From Bacteroidales bacterium KHT7 (GTDB taxonomy: Bacteria > Bacteroidota > Bacteroidia > Bacteroidales > Bacteroidaceae), in contig FNBQ01000005.1 of the NCBI GenBank assembly GCA_900102385.1, positions 1 through 64,000 of the forward strand: a stretch of DNA of 64,000 bases, read 5' to 3'. A model generated the notes under the pieces. It was not told where the DNA came from. It did no database searches and saw nothing but the letters and a program-made list of their open reading frames with translations. Position numbers and translations under genes: made by a program. Position 1 is the stretch's first letter. The number at the start of each line of letters is the position of its first letter. Of this stretch, positions 56,441 to 64,000 are shown one piece after another.

Positions 56441-57463
56441 ATGGAATTACCAAAAGATTTAGGCACAAAAATCTTCAAGGGCTGCGGGTGCGTTTCTATT
56501 GGCATCGTGGTGCTGCTGATAGCCCTTGTAGCATGGGCTATCAGTCTGCCCGACGAGGAGGATTCTGATGAGAAAAAAGAGGCTCAGAAAACCGAGCAGG
56601 CCGAAAAGAAGGACAGCATTGTTGTTAATGCTCCGTTGGAGGGCGACCCTTACAAGGAACTCGACGAACTTATTGGTTTGGATCAGGTTAAGGACGAAGT
56701 GCGCTCGCTTGCAAACTTCGTTAAGTTGCAGAAGCAACGCGAGAAGAAGGGACTGAAAGTGCCGAAGATGTCGCTACACCTTGTCTTTACCGGAAATCCC
56801 GGAACGGGTAAGACTACCGTTGCGCGCATCGTAGCCCGAATATATAAGGACTTGGGCGTGCTGAAGAAAGGTCACACCGTAGAGACCGACCGCTCCGGAC
56901 TGGTTGCCAACTACGTTGGGCAGACTGCCACAAAGACAAATGCCGTGGTCGACTCGGCCCTTAACGGCGTTCTGTTCATCGACGAGGCTTACGCGCTTGT
57001 TCCCGACGAGGGCATAAAGCAAGACTACGGCCAGGAAGCCATCTCTACATTGCTTAAGCGCATGGAAGACGACCGCGACAAACTTGTGGTAATCATAGCC
57101 GGATATACCAACGAGATGAAGCGTTTTATCGACTCCAACCCCGGACTTCAGTCGCGCTTTAACAGGTATATCAGTTTTCCCGACTATACCTCGGGCGAAC
57201 TTAGCGATATCTTTAAGATGTATGTCAAAAAAAATCAGTACACGCTTGCGCCCGATGCCGAACGTTATCTAAAACACAGGCTCGACAGCGTGGTGCGCCA
57301 TAAGGACCGCAACTTCGGAAATGCCCGATATGTGCGCAACGTGTTCGAAAAAAGCATACAGCGGCAGGCAAACCGATTGTCTAACCAAAAAGACCTCACT
57401 ACAAAGCAACTTACCGAACTTACAAAGAGCGATTTGAGCAAGGCTTTCAACAGTTGCAAATAA
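56441..57463 (+). CDS. Membrane-anchored AAA+ ATPase, CbbX/SpoVK-like
   Basis: 340 aa. A membrane helix sits at residues ~15-35 (VSIGIVVLLIALVAWAISL), then a charged linker, then ELIGLDQVKDEVRSLANFVK and the AAA core: Walker A GNPGTGKT (118-125), Walker B LFIDEAYAL, sensor-1 VIIAGYTNEM and arginine finger in NPGLQSRF. The family includes CbbX (rubisco remodelling), SpoVK and EccA, none of which usually carries an N-terminal membrane helix as here. It would face the cytoplasm and act on membrane or export substrates. The three upstream genes encode exported proteins, so an envelope-related job is plausible but unproven. Confidence 0.85.
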   Translation: MELPKDLGTKIFKGCGCVSIGIVVLLIALVAWAISLPDEEDSDEKKEAQKTEQAEKKDSIVVNAPLEGDPYKELDELIGLDQVKDEVRSLANFVKLQKQREKKGLKVPKMSLHLVFTGNPGTGKTTVARIVARIYKDLGVLKKGHTVETDRSGLVANYVGQTATKTNAVVDSALNGVLFIDEAYALVPDEGIKQDYGQEAISTLLKRMEDDRDKLVVIIAGYTNEMKRFIDSNPGLQSRFNRYISFPDYTSGELSDIFKMYVKKNQYTLAPDAERYLKHRLDSVVRHKDRNFGNARYVRNVFEKSIQRQANRLSNQKDLTTKQLTELTKSDLSKAFNSCK

Positions 57464-57473
57464 CCTTATTTCG

Positions 57474-57518
57474 TCTCTGCCTCTCTCTCGGCAAAAAGAG
57501 TGGGGCAGAGATTTTTTT
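57474..57518 (+). terminator. Intrinsic terminator after the AAA+ gene
   Basis: TCTCTGCC pairs with GGGGCAGAGA over an interrupted loop, then seven T. Confidence 0.75.
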
Positions 57519-57882
57519 ACCAAACTTTTTGATGCTGCCGAATTCTTGCGTCCATTCGGTAGCAAATAAACAGAATTCGAGCGGCAAATTCGGCATAACT
57601 GAGAAATTCCTGAAAAACACCTGAAAACTAATATCCCTTATCAAAAAACATACATATTCATCAAAAACTTTCCGACCGCTGAAACCGCACAAAATGTTAT
57701 ATATAGTGGCTGAAATGTTAAGTCTTGTGTTGCGGTTGTGTGGTGCGTAATTATTCATCAGAATTAACATTCTAACACCTAATCATGTAGAAAAACTTAT
57801 ACTTTTTGTTAAATAAGTATTATGGATTTAAAAATTATCAAAAAAACTTATGAGTTTTATCAAAAAACTAATACTTTTTATT

Positions 57883-57890
57883 TACCTTTG
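57883..57890 (+). promoter_or_regulatory. Promoter -7 element for the GGDEF/HD-GYP gene
   Basis: TACCTTTG, a full match to TAnnTTTG, 53 bp before the ATG. No clear TTTG at -33. Confidence 0.5.
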
Positions 57891-57942
57891 TAATGAAAAT
57901 ATACTTGATGTAAAAGTAGAAAAAGAAGTCTGAGTTTATCTT

Positions 57943-60393
57943 ATGGATAAGGACGCCTTTTATAAAGGAATTTTGAAAGAGAACAGACGATTGAAAAAGA
58001 AGGTTTTTGAATTGTCTTCTACCGACTCGCTAACAGGATTGTACAATCGTTCCTATGGTGAGAAAGCGGTTTGTCGTCTGTTGGAATCCGGTATGCGAGG
58101 TTATTTCTGTCTTTTCGATTGCGATGATTTCAGGCTGATTAACTATAAGTTCGGTCATGAGGTTGGCGACATCGTTCTGATAAGAATAGCCTCGGTTCTG
58201 CGTAAGGCATTGTCTGAACAGACAATAATAGCACGAGTCGGAGCAGATGAATACATGTTTTTTATCCCTTTCAGCTCGGGCTATTCTGAGTTTGAGGCAA
58301 GTGTGCAGTGCCGCGAGTTCTTCTCTGTTATCAATAGCGAGCAGTTTATCGAACTTAAAGGCTATCGCCCTAATTTCAGCGTGGGTACATGCGAGTATCT
58401 GCCAGAATCGGGCATGACATTCGAGACGCTGTACAAAACGACATCCGAGTGTCTGAAGAAAGCCAAGGAGTTTGAAGGCAACTACTTGTATAATGATGTA
58501 ACGGGCGGCATCCCCGATATAGCACGCGCATTTCAGTTGCTGCGCGACGACCGTACATTGTACAACGAACTCAACGATTTTCTCTTTACCATAGCCGACG
58601 AGTCAAAATGGCTCGAATTTGTGGAACGGAGCGCGAATGTAAAGGGGTCGATGTACGCAAACAAGCAACAGCAACTCGACCAAATTATGCAGTACTACAA
58701 GCGCGGAGACCTGAAGGACGCCGACTACGAACTTCTCTTCGACCTTGTGCAGAAAAACTGCGATGTGCTCGATGTATCTATGGTAGAGCGTTTTGTCGGC
58801 GGAATTTTAATGCCGTATTACGAGTCTAAGCCTTCGACGCCTGAGACGCGAGGCTATCTGGTGCGTTTATACCTGCTGATGGCTGAGGCCTGCATAGCCG
58901 TGTACAGGCTTGGCGACAACGGTCTTTGCTGCTATTGTCTGGAATATCTGCAAAAGTGCATAAATACCGCTGAAGGCTTCCCGAAAGACAGTATGCCGTT
59001 TGAATGTAAGTTCTATGCCATGTGCCATCTGATAGGTCATTTCGACCTTATGGACAATTTAGGGGTGGCCGAGAAGGAACGCTTCGATTACTATCTTCGG
59101 GTTGTAGAAATGCTGAAAGGCAAGGAAGCGATAACGCTGAGTCCTGGATATATGCGCGATAGCAACGACTATCTGATAAACAATGCTGCGTTGTATCCGC
59201 TAATGCGTGCTGCCCTCATTCTTTCGAAAGAAAAGATTCCGGCAACCGATAAGGCCGAACTGAAGCGACTGCTGACATACATAGTGCAACACTCTACCGA
59301 TGGGGTGATTGACTCGAACGTTGGAGGCGAGGAGTACACATATTTTAACAAGATGATGTACAGATTGCTTTTCCATCATCATAAAGGTTCCGAGATGGTT
59401 TTTGAGTTGCACCGTCATATGGTCGAGATTATCGACCGTCGAAAGAAGGTGCTTGATACAACCGAGCTGACGGCCTTCTGCGGTATGCTCTTCATCGGTT
59501 CAAAGGCGCTTGATAATTCCGACTTGGACGGCGAGGAGAAACGCAAGGTTGTGCTTGCTGTATGGAGGATGATTCTGTACATCTTTGTACGCAGACGCAA
59601 TGTGGCGATGGACTATCAGATTGAATTCCTCTCGCGTAACATGCTCAAAAGCATACTCGCTTCAAAAAATATCACGGCTTCGGACAAGATGCAGTATCTG
59701 CCAAAGTCATTATGCGTGTTTATGATAAACACATACGCTCACAGCGCGGCTTTGGCTATATATGTAAACATAGTAACCGAGAACATCATCGACAACTATC
59801 CTGAGTTGCTGCTGGGTACGTTCGAAGGCTACGACACGGTCGGCGACATCAGGCAGCATCGCGAAGACATACTCAACTTTATGCGCGAGGCGTGCATATT
59901 GCACGACATCGGCAAGATATATCAGACATCCATCATCACCAACAGTTTCCGTAAACTGACCGAGCACGAGATGATTCTCGTAAGAATGCATCCGGTGATG
60001 GGATATGAGATGATAAAGGACAATCCCGACCTGAGCAAATATCGCGAAATAATGCTCGGACATCATAAGTGGTACGACGACTCTAATGGCTATCCAAAAG
60101 AGTTTTGCAACAGTGGATACCCGAAGAAAGTCCTTGTAGACATAGTGTCTATCTGCGACTCGCTCGAGGCTGCAACCAATCACATAGGACGCAACTACCG
60201 CAAGGCAAAGCCGTTCTGTATGATATTCGACGAATTTTTTGAAATGAGTGGAACAAGATATAATACCGAGATACTTAAAACTATAGTTGGTACACCCGAG
60301 GTATACTGTAAGCTGAGACAGATGGTTGACGTGAGTTGGAAGTCTGTCTATCGCGAACTGTTCCGGGACATTGTAATTGAATTTACTCATTAA
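57943..60393 (+). CDS. Degenerate GGDEF plus HD-GYP domain protein
   Basis: 816 aa, soluble. Residues ~20-175: GGDEF-type domain starting SSTDSLTGLYNRSYG, with metal site LFDCDDFRLIN but the signature changed to GADEY (100-104). Residues ~190-620: helical region with no known domain. Residues ~640-770: HD-GYP domain, with CILHDIGKIYQ (H654, D655), HPVMGYEMI and HHKWYDDSNGYP (from H707), so the GYP is kept. HD-GYP hydrolyses cyclic-di-GMP. The altered GGDEF may bind rather than make it. Probably co-transcribed with the next gene (28-bp gap). Confidence 0.85.
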   Translation: MDKDAFYKGILKENRRLKKKVFELSSTDSLTGLYNRSYGEKAVCRLLESGMRGYFCLFDCDDFRLINYKFGHEVGDIVLIRIASVLRKALSEQTIIARVGADEYMFFIPFSSGYSEFEASVQCREFFSVINSEQFIELKGYRPNFSVGTCEYLPESGMTFETLYKTTSECLKKAKEFEGNYLYNDVTGGIPDIARAFQLLRDDRTLYNELNDFLFTIADESKWLEFVERSANVKGSMYANKQQQLDQIMQYYKRGDLKDADYELLFDLVQKNCDVLDVSMVERFVGGILMPYYESKPSTPETRGYLVRLYLLMAEACIAVYRLGDNGLCCYCLEYLQKCINTAEGFPKDSMPFECKFYAMCHLIGHFDLMDNLGVAEKERFDYYLRVVEMLKGKEAITLSPGYMRDSNDYLINNAALYPLMRAALILSKEKIPATDKAELKRLLTYIVQHSTDGVIDSNVGGEEYTYFNKMMYRLLFHHHKGSEMVFELHRHMVEIIDRRKKVLDTTELTAFCGMLFIGSKALDNSDLDGEEKRKVVLAVWRMILYIFVRRRNVAMDYQIEFLSRNMLKSILASKNITASDKMQYLPKSLCVFMINTYAHSAALAIYVNIVTENIIDNYPELLLGTFEGYDTVGDIRQHREDILNFMREACILHDIGKIYQTSIITNSFRKLTEHEMILVRMHPVMGYEMIKDNPDLSKYREIMLGHHKWYDDSNGYPKEFCNSGYPKKVLVDIVSICDSLEAATNHIGRNYRKAKPFCMIFDEFFEMSGTRYNTEILKTIVGTPEVYCKLRQMVDVSWKSVYRELFRDIVIEFTH

Positions 60394-60421
60394 TTTAGTG
60401 AAAGAGAACTTGAGAAAAACT

Positions 60422-61786
60422 ATGGCGGAAGATATTTTTAAAGATTTGGGAGAGCTGAACAAGGAAGAACTCTATGACCTTGCGGTGGCGCTGTATGAGC
60501 GCGACATTCTTATAGCAAAGCAGAACAGAGTGAACCTGTTCAGATATGACGTGGCCGACGACACGCTCTTCTTTGTGTTTGTCGACCGACACGACGGCGA
60601 GGTTCGCCGACGCAAGACTGAACATTATCTTACTTCTGAAAACTACGCATTCAGCACGCCTACGCGCAGCGTGTGCGTGAATCTTTTCAGAGACTATATA
60701 GAGGGCAGAAAAACAGAGCCTACGGGCTCGTTCGAGATGCCTTACAAGGAGGGCGGACAATATCTGCGGTGCGACTACAAATGTGTGTATGACCGCAACG
60801 GAAAACTCCATTCAATTCTCGGGCAGTTCGAGGACGTAACCTTTACGCGCGAGAAGATGCTCAAGACTATCGAGAAGCAGAACGAGTACATGCGAATAAT
60901 CAACTCGCTGAAGACATCGTTCGAGTCTATCATCTATTTCGACCTTGAGAAACTTAATTACAGTTTGATATCGGCAACCGATGCCCTCAAGAGCGTTACA
61001 AAGAAAAATGGCACGATGAACGAGTTGGCACAGATATTCTGCACGGCATACGTTATGCCCGAATACAAAAAACTGTTTACCGACTTCATCAACTTCGACG
61101 ACCTTGCCGAGCGATTGAAGGGTAAGCAGTACATCATGGCAGAATATGCCACATTCCACCTTGGCTGGGTTGTTGCCCGTATAATCCCTGCCAATGTCAA
61201 TGCCGACGGAAACGTTACGCACGCTCTCCTGACATCAGAATGTGCCGATGAACTTCATCGCGAAACAATATTCCTGCGGCAGGCTGCCGAGACCGACGGG
61301 CTTACAGGCTTGCTAAACCGGTATGCCGGCAAGCGAGAGATTGAAAAGTGTGTGAGTGAGAAAAAGGTGGGCGTGTTCGCTTTGTTCGACTGCGACAGAT
61401 TCAAGCAGATAAACGATACGCTCAGCCATCTGGTAGGCGACAGCGTGCTTGTTGAGATAGCCCAGACAATGAAGGAGACATTCAAAAATCAGATTGTGAT
61501 GAGGCTCGGAGGCGATGAATTTATTGTTTTCATAACCGGTAGTGAGGTTGAACGCCGCCTGAAATCAAAAGACGGATTGGTTGGAATGTTCGACCAAATG
61601 AAATTAAATCTCGAAGGGGTGACTATCCCTGAACTTGAGGGCACGCACATAACAATGAGCGGTGGTGTTGTGGCATACAATAATTTGGAGGGAGTTACGT
61701 TTGAGGATATGTACAAACTTGCAGACGAAGCACTCTATGTAAGTAAGAAAAAACGAAATGGAAATATAACTATAACTTGTAGGTAA
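60422..61786 (+). CDS. GGDEF protein, probable diguanylate cyclase
   Basis: 454 aa from ATG 60422; the ATG at 60377 would overlap the previous gene and lacks support. Residues ~40-290 include two PAS-like sensory regions (TLFFVFVDRHDGEVRRRK; SIIYFDLEKLNYSLI). Residues ~295-450 form a full GGDEF domain: DGLTGLLNRYAGKREI, metal site FALFDCDRFKQIN and an intact RLGGDEF (363-367). The usual RxxD inhibitory site, five residues before GGDEF, is not seen, so product inhibition may be missing. Partner of the HD-GYP protein upstream: one likely makes cyclic-di-GMP, the other breaks it down. Confidence 0.88.
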   Translation: MAEDIFKDLGELNKEELYDLAVALYERDILIAKQNRVNLFRYDVADDTLFFVFVDRHDGEVRRRKTEHYLTSENYAFSTPTRSVCVNLFRDYIEGRKTEPTGSFEMPYKEGGQYLRCDYKCVYDRNGKLHSILGQFEDVTFTREKMLKTIEKQNEYMRIINSLKTSFESIIYFDLEKLNYSLISATDALKSVTKKNGTMNELAQIFCTAYVMPEYKKLFTDFINFDDLAERLKGKQYIMAEYATFHLGWVVARIIPANVNADGNVTHALLTSECADELHRETIFLRQAAETDGLTGLLNRYAGKREIEKCVSEKKVGVFALFDCDRFKQINDTLSHLVGDSVLVEIAQTMKETFKNQIVMRLGGDEFIVFITGSEVERRLKSKDGLVGMFDQMKLNLEGVTIPELEGTHITMSGGVVAYNNLEGVTFEDMYKLADEALYVSKKKRNGNITITCR

Positions 61787-61815
61787 AATTATAAAACCAA
61801 ACTTTAACAAAGAGA

Positions 61816-63180
61816 ATGATTGAATATAAAGATGAAAAAAGTCGCGAATTAGCCACACAGTCGATTTCGAAGCTGATGCTCAAGTATGCTGCTCCGGCAA
61901 TCATATCTATGACGGCAATGTCATTGTACAACATCTGCGACTCGATTTTTATAGGTAGAGGGGTTGGGGCTCTTGCTATAGCCGGACTGGCAATTTGCTT
62001 TCCGTTGATGAATGTCTTGGCGGCATTCTGTTCGCTCACGCTTGTAGGCTCGGCGGCTCAGGTGTCGGTAATGATGGGCGCAAACCAGCGCGACGATGCA
62101 CAGAAGATATTTGGCAATATGCTTAGGCTTGAGATTGTGCTCGGACTGGCGGTAACGGTGTTGGGACTTGTTTTTCTCGACCCGTTGCTCGTGCTTTTCG
62201 GTGCCACGGACAAGACATTGCCTTACGCGCGCGATTATATGCAGATATCGCTTTTGGGCACCGTGTTCGCTTACGCTTTTCAGGGAATGTCGGGGCAGCT
62301 CAGAGCCACGGGTAGTCCGGCACAGGCAATGAAGGCGCAGATTATAGCCTTGATTTTCAATCTGGTACTCGATGTGCTGTTTATCTTTGTCTTCGATTGG
62401 GGAATTAGGGGAGCAGCCATCGCCACCGTAATAGGACAGGTGTTTGCATTTGCATATTGCGTTGCGCTGTTCAAAGACAAGTCGCGCTATGTATATTTTA
62501 CTAAAGAGGGCTTCAGGTACAGTTGGGAGAAGATAAAGGCTATTCTTTCAATCGGAGTTTCGCCTTTCTTGGTAAGCATCTGCGGATGTATAATTGTTGT
62601 TTTCATAAACCGCGCGCTCATAGAGCAGGGCGGTAACGACTGCGACTTGTATATCGGTGCATACGGAATAGTAAACCGCATAACGCAGTTCATCATAATG
62701 GCTGTTGCCGGGTTCTCTTCGGGATTGCAGCCTATAATCGGATTCAACAATGGAGCAGGACTCTACAAGCGCATAAAGGAGACATTGTACCAGTCAATCC
62801 GCGGAGTAACAATATTCATGACACTCGGCTACGCTTTCGTGGCATCGTTTCCGGCGGCTTTGGCATCTCTGTTTACAAGCGACTATAAGATGATAATGTT
62901 TAGTGTAACTGCCATGCGCATTGCATTGTGCACGTTTCCTATCATCGGAATACAGATGATGAGCATCGTGTTCTTTCAGGCAATACGAAAGCCGCTTTCT
63001 GCCATCATTATATCCCTTACAAGGCAGTTGCTCTTTCTCTTGCCTATGCTTGTTATCCTGCCCGAGATGTGGGGTGTTGATGGCGTGTGGTGGAGCATGG
63101 CTATTGCCGATGTGCTGAGTGTTACGCTCGCAACGGCAATGTTGTTTCGCGAAGTCAGAAACTTTAAGGAAAAAATATGA
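61816..63180 (+). CDS. MATE-family efflux transporter
   Basis: 454 aa with 12 predicted helices. SISKLMLKYAAPAIISMTAM, GVGALAIAGLAICFPLMNVL (helix 2) and the second-half repeat AYGIVNRITQFIIMAVAGFS are standard MATE (NorM/DinF) features. MATE proteins export cationic drugs or other compounds using Na+ or H+ gradient. Its substrate is unknown. It follows the GGDEF gene by 29 bp and overlaps the next gene by 4 bp (ATGA), so all may be on one transcript, but a functional link is not evident. Confidence 0.93.
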   Translation: MIEYKDEKSRELATQSISKLMLKYAAPAIISMTAMSLYNICDSIFIGRGVGALAIAGLAICFPLMNVLAAFCSLTLVGSAAQVSVMMGANQRDDAQKIFGNMLRLEIVLGLAVTVLGLVFLDPLLVLFGATDKTLPYARDYMQISLLGTVFAYAFQGMSGQLRATGSPAQAMKAQIIALIFNLVLDVLFIFVFDWGIRGAAIATVIGQVFAFAYCVALFKDKSRYVYFTKEGFRYSWEKIKAILSIGVSPFLVSICGCIIVVFINRALIEQGGNDCDLYIGAYGIVNRITQFIIMAVAGFSSGLQPIIGFNNGAGLYKRIKETLYQSIRGVTIFMTLGYAFVASFPAALASLFTSDYKMIMFSVTAMRIALCTFPIIGIQMMSIVFFQAIRKPLSAIIISLTRQLLFLLPMLVILPEMWGVDGVWWSMAIADVLSVTLATAMLFREVRNFKEKI

Positions 63181-64000
63181 AAAAGATTTTTTTAGCTGTT
63201 TTTGCGGCTATTCTGATGCTTGTATCGTGCAACGATAAAGGCAGACAGAACGGAGCGCAGGGCGAGGTGGAGGTGAGTTTCGACTCGCTCGGAAACGTGA
63301 TGGGCGACACGGTAGTGTATGCCGACAGTTTCGTGGGTAAGTTCTTTAAGTTCCGCTATGCGCTGCTTGTTGAGATGCCTGTTGGCTCGGACGACATTCA
63401 CGACAGCATTGTAAAATGGGTTGCCGACGAGTACGACCCGGAGCATCTGTACAAGGGCGACAGAACAAGGCTCGACTCTCTCTTTCTTGTACGCGCCGAG
63501 CACATGAAGAAGGAGGTGAAGGACACCGATGACGAATTTGGCTCTGACGGCAGCGAGAACCCGGGATTTGGCGATGGCATCGACAGCACCTTGGTAGTAA
63601 AGATATGGGAGAACCGCGAGTTTGTAACCTACGGCTATTCTTGCGATTATTTCTTCCCCGGAGCGGCTCACGGCTCGTATGTGTTCTATGCCGCAACGTT
63701 TAACAAGCACGACGGCAGTCGCGTAAAGACAGAGGATATGTTTACCGACAACGCCAAACTGCTTTCGTATATAAAGCGCGGTTTGATGGAATATTTCGAG
63801 GCGCGCTCAATAGAGGAGCTTTATGATAATCTTCAGTTAAGCGATACCAAGGATGTTCCGCTGCCTCAGCATGGCTTGTGGATTGAGGACGGCAAGGTGG
63901 TATTCCAATATCAGCAGTACGAGATTGCGTGCTATGCTGCTGGACTTCCGGGCGGCTCGATTGATTTGAAGCTTATCTCTCCGGATATGGTTACGCCGTG
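63177..64000 (+). CDS. Lipoprotein with RsiV-like DUF3298 domain, cut by the window end
   Basis: 274 codons visible, open at the right edge. The signal MKKIFLAVFAAILMLVSCND carries a lipobox (VSC, Cys ~18). Mid-part FKFRYALLVEMPVG, then YSCDYFFPGAAHGSYVFYAA (the GAAH-type motif) and KVVFQYQQYEIACYAAGLPG match the DUF3298/RsiV-like family. RsiV of Bacillus is an anti-sigma factor that senses lysozyme; this lipoprotein form in Bacteroidetes is of unknown function. Starts in ATGA overlap with the MATE gene. Confidence 0.8.
   Translation, partial: MKKIFLAVFAAILMLVSCNDKGRQNGAQGEVEVSFDSLGNVMGDTVVYADSFVGKFFKFRYALLVEMPVGSDDIHDSIVKWVADEYDPEHLYKGDRTRLDSLFLVRAEHMKKEVKDTDDEFGSDGSENPGFGDGIDSTLVVKIWENREFVTYGYSCDYFFPGAAHGSYVFYAATFNKHDGSRVKTEDMFTDNAKLLSYIKRGLMEYFEARSIEELYDNLQLSDTKDVPLPQHGLWIEDGKVVFQYQQYEIACYAAGLPGGSIDLKLISPDMVTP

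Larger units (their letters stand above)
57464..57942. other. Intergenic region: terminator and AT-rich repeats
   Basis: 479 bp with no gene. A terminator at 57474-57518 ends the AAA gene. AATGTTAA/TTAACATT at 57714-57721 and 57764-57771 could pair. AAAAACTTAT occurs twice (57791-57800 and 57842-57851), each followed by an ACTTTTT-rich stretch. A promoter lies at 57883-57890. The region is almost only A/T, unlike the coding DNA. Confidence 0.55.

Noticed and set aside
1-64000. tRNA, rRNA or CRISPR array
   Set aside because: Scanning by eye found no tRNA-like arms, rRNA sequence or regularly spaced repeats of CRISPR size; a tRNA search program would be needed to be sure.

Overview
This window looks like a chromosome segment of a Bacteroidales bacterium, most likely Prevotella or a close relative. 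Promoters match the Bacteroidetes pattern TTTG-N19..21-TAnnTTTG, Shine-Dalgarno sequences are mostly absent, and several proteins are families seen mainly in Bacteroidetes (DUF5687, DUF4836, DUF5063, DUF4923, long PurL, ProRS without editing domain, BspA-like leucine-rich repeats). No rRNA, tRNA, CRISPR array or intact insertion sequence was seen.

Layout. 1-744: gene-poor DNA with G/A-rich short repeats. 745-4086: SUI1-like factor, a pectinesterase cut short by an in-frame stop, small secreted proteins and an outer-membrane barrel. 4137-9617 (minus): operon ftsK - LolA-like - DUF5687 - ABC ATPase. 9717-12070: DUF5063, a DEDDy exonuclease and an RlmI-type methyltransferase. 12378-17001: bifunctional nuclease, rsmE, a DUF4836 lipoprotein and a LolD/FtsX-like ABC pair. 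17255-19091: Nudix hydrolase and a BspA-like repeat protein. Two intergenic spots (12142-12206 minus, 17106-17185 plus) have their own promoter and terminator and look like small RNA genes.

19217-37564 is a capsule/exopolysaccharide locus, visibly richer in A+T than its flanks. It starts from a promoter with a leader of about 455 nt and holds an aminotransferase, a decayed galE, an FrhB-acetyltransferase fusion, flippase, alpha-1,2-fucosyltransferase, pyruvyltransferase, GT-D, GT2 and GT4 glycosyltransferases, an EpsG-like polymerase, a deacetylase, an epimerase, VanZ, GNAT and a small phosphoglycosyltransferase. Many genes overlap by 4 bp, so it probably runs as one transcript. Enzymes that would make the keto-sugar and GDP-fucose precursors are not in the window.

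37698-41704 is an accessory tail: a DUF3791 / truncated DUF3990 module, then a phage-like cassette (sigma-like protein, M15 peptidase, coiled-coil membrane protein, a lipoprotein with a C-terminal membrane helix like a unimolecular spanin, and a protein resembling DUF6266). I consider this cassette the most interesting part.

41783-50776 returns to core genes: mtgA, proS, purL and a secreted GH2 enzyme. 51046-57463 holds secreted or membrane proteins of poorly known role: a DUF4923 protein with a Lys/Thr tail, a TMEM43 homologue, two paralogous lipoproteins, a secreted protein and a membrane-anchored AAA+ ATPase. 57943-61786 encodes a degenerate GGDEF/HD-GYP protein followed by an intact GGDEF protein, a cyclic-di-GMP pair. 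The window ends with a MATE transporter and a lipoprotein running off the edge. All family names come from reading motifs by eye; no database search was possible.
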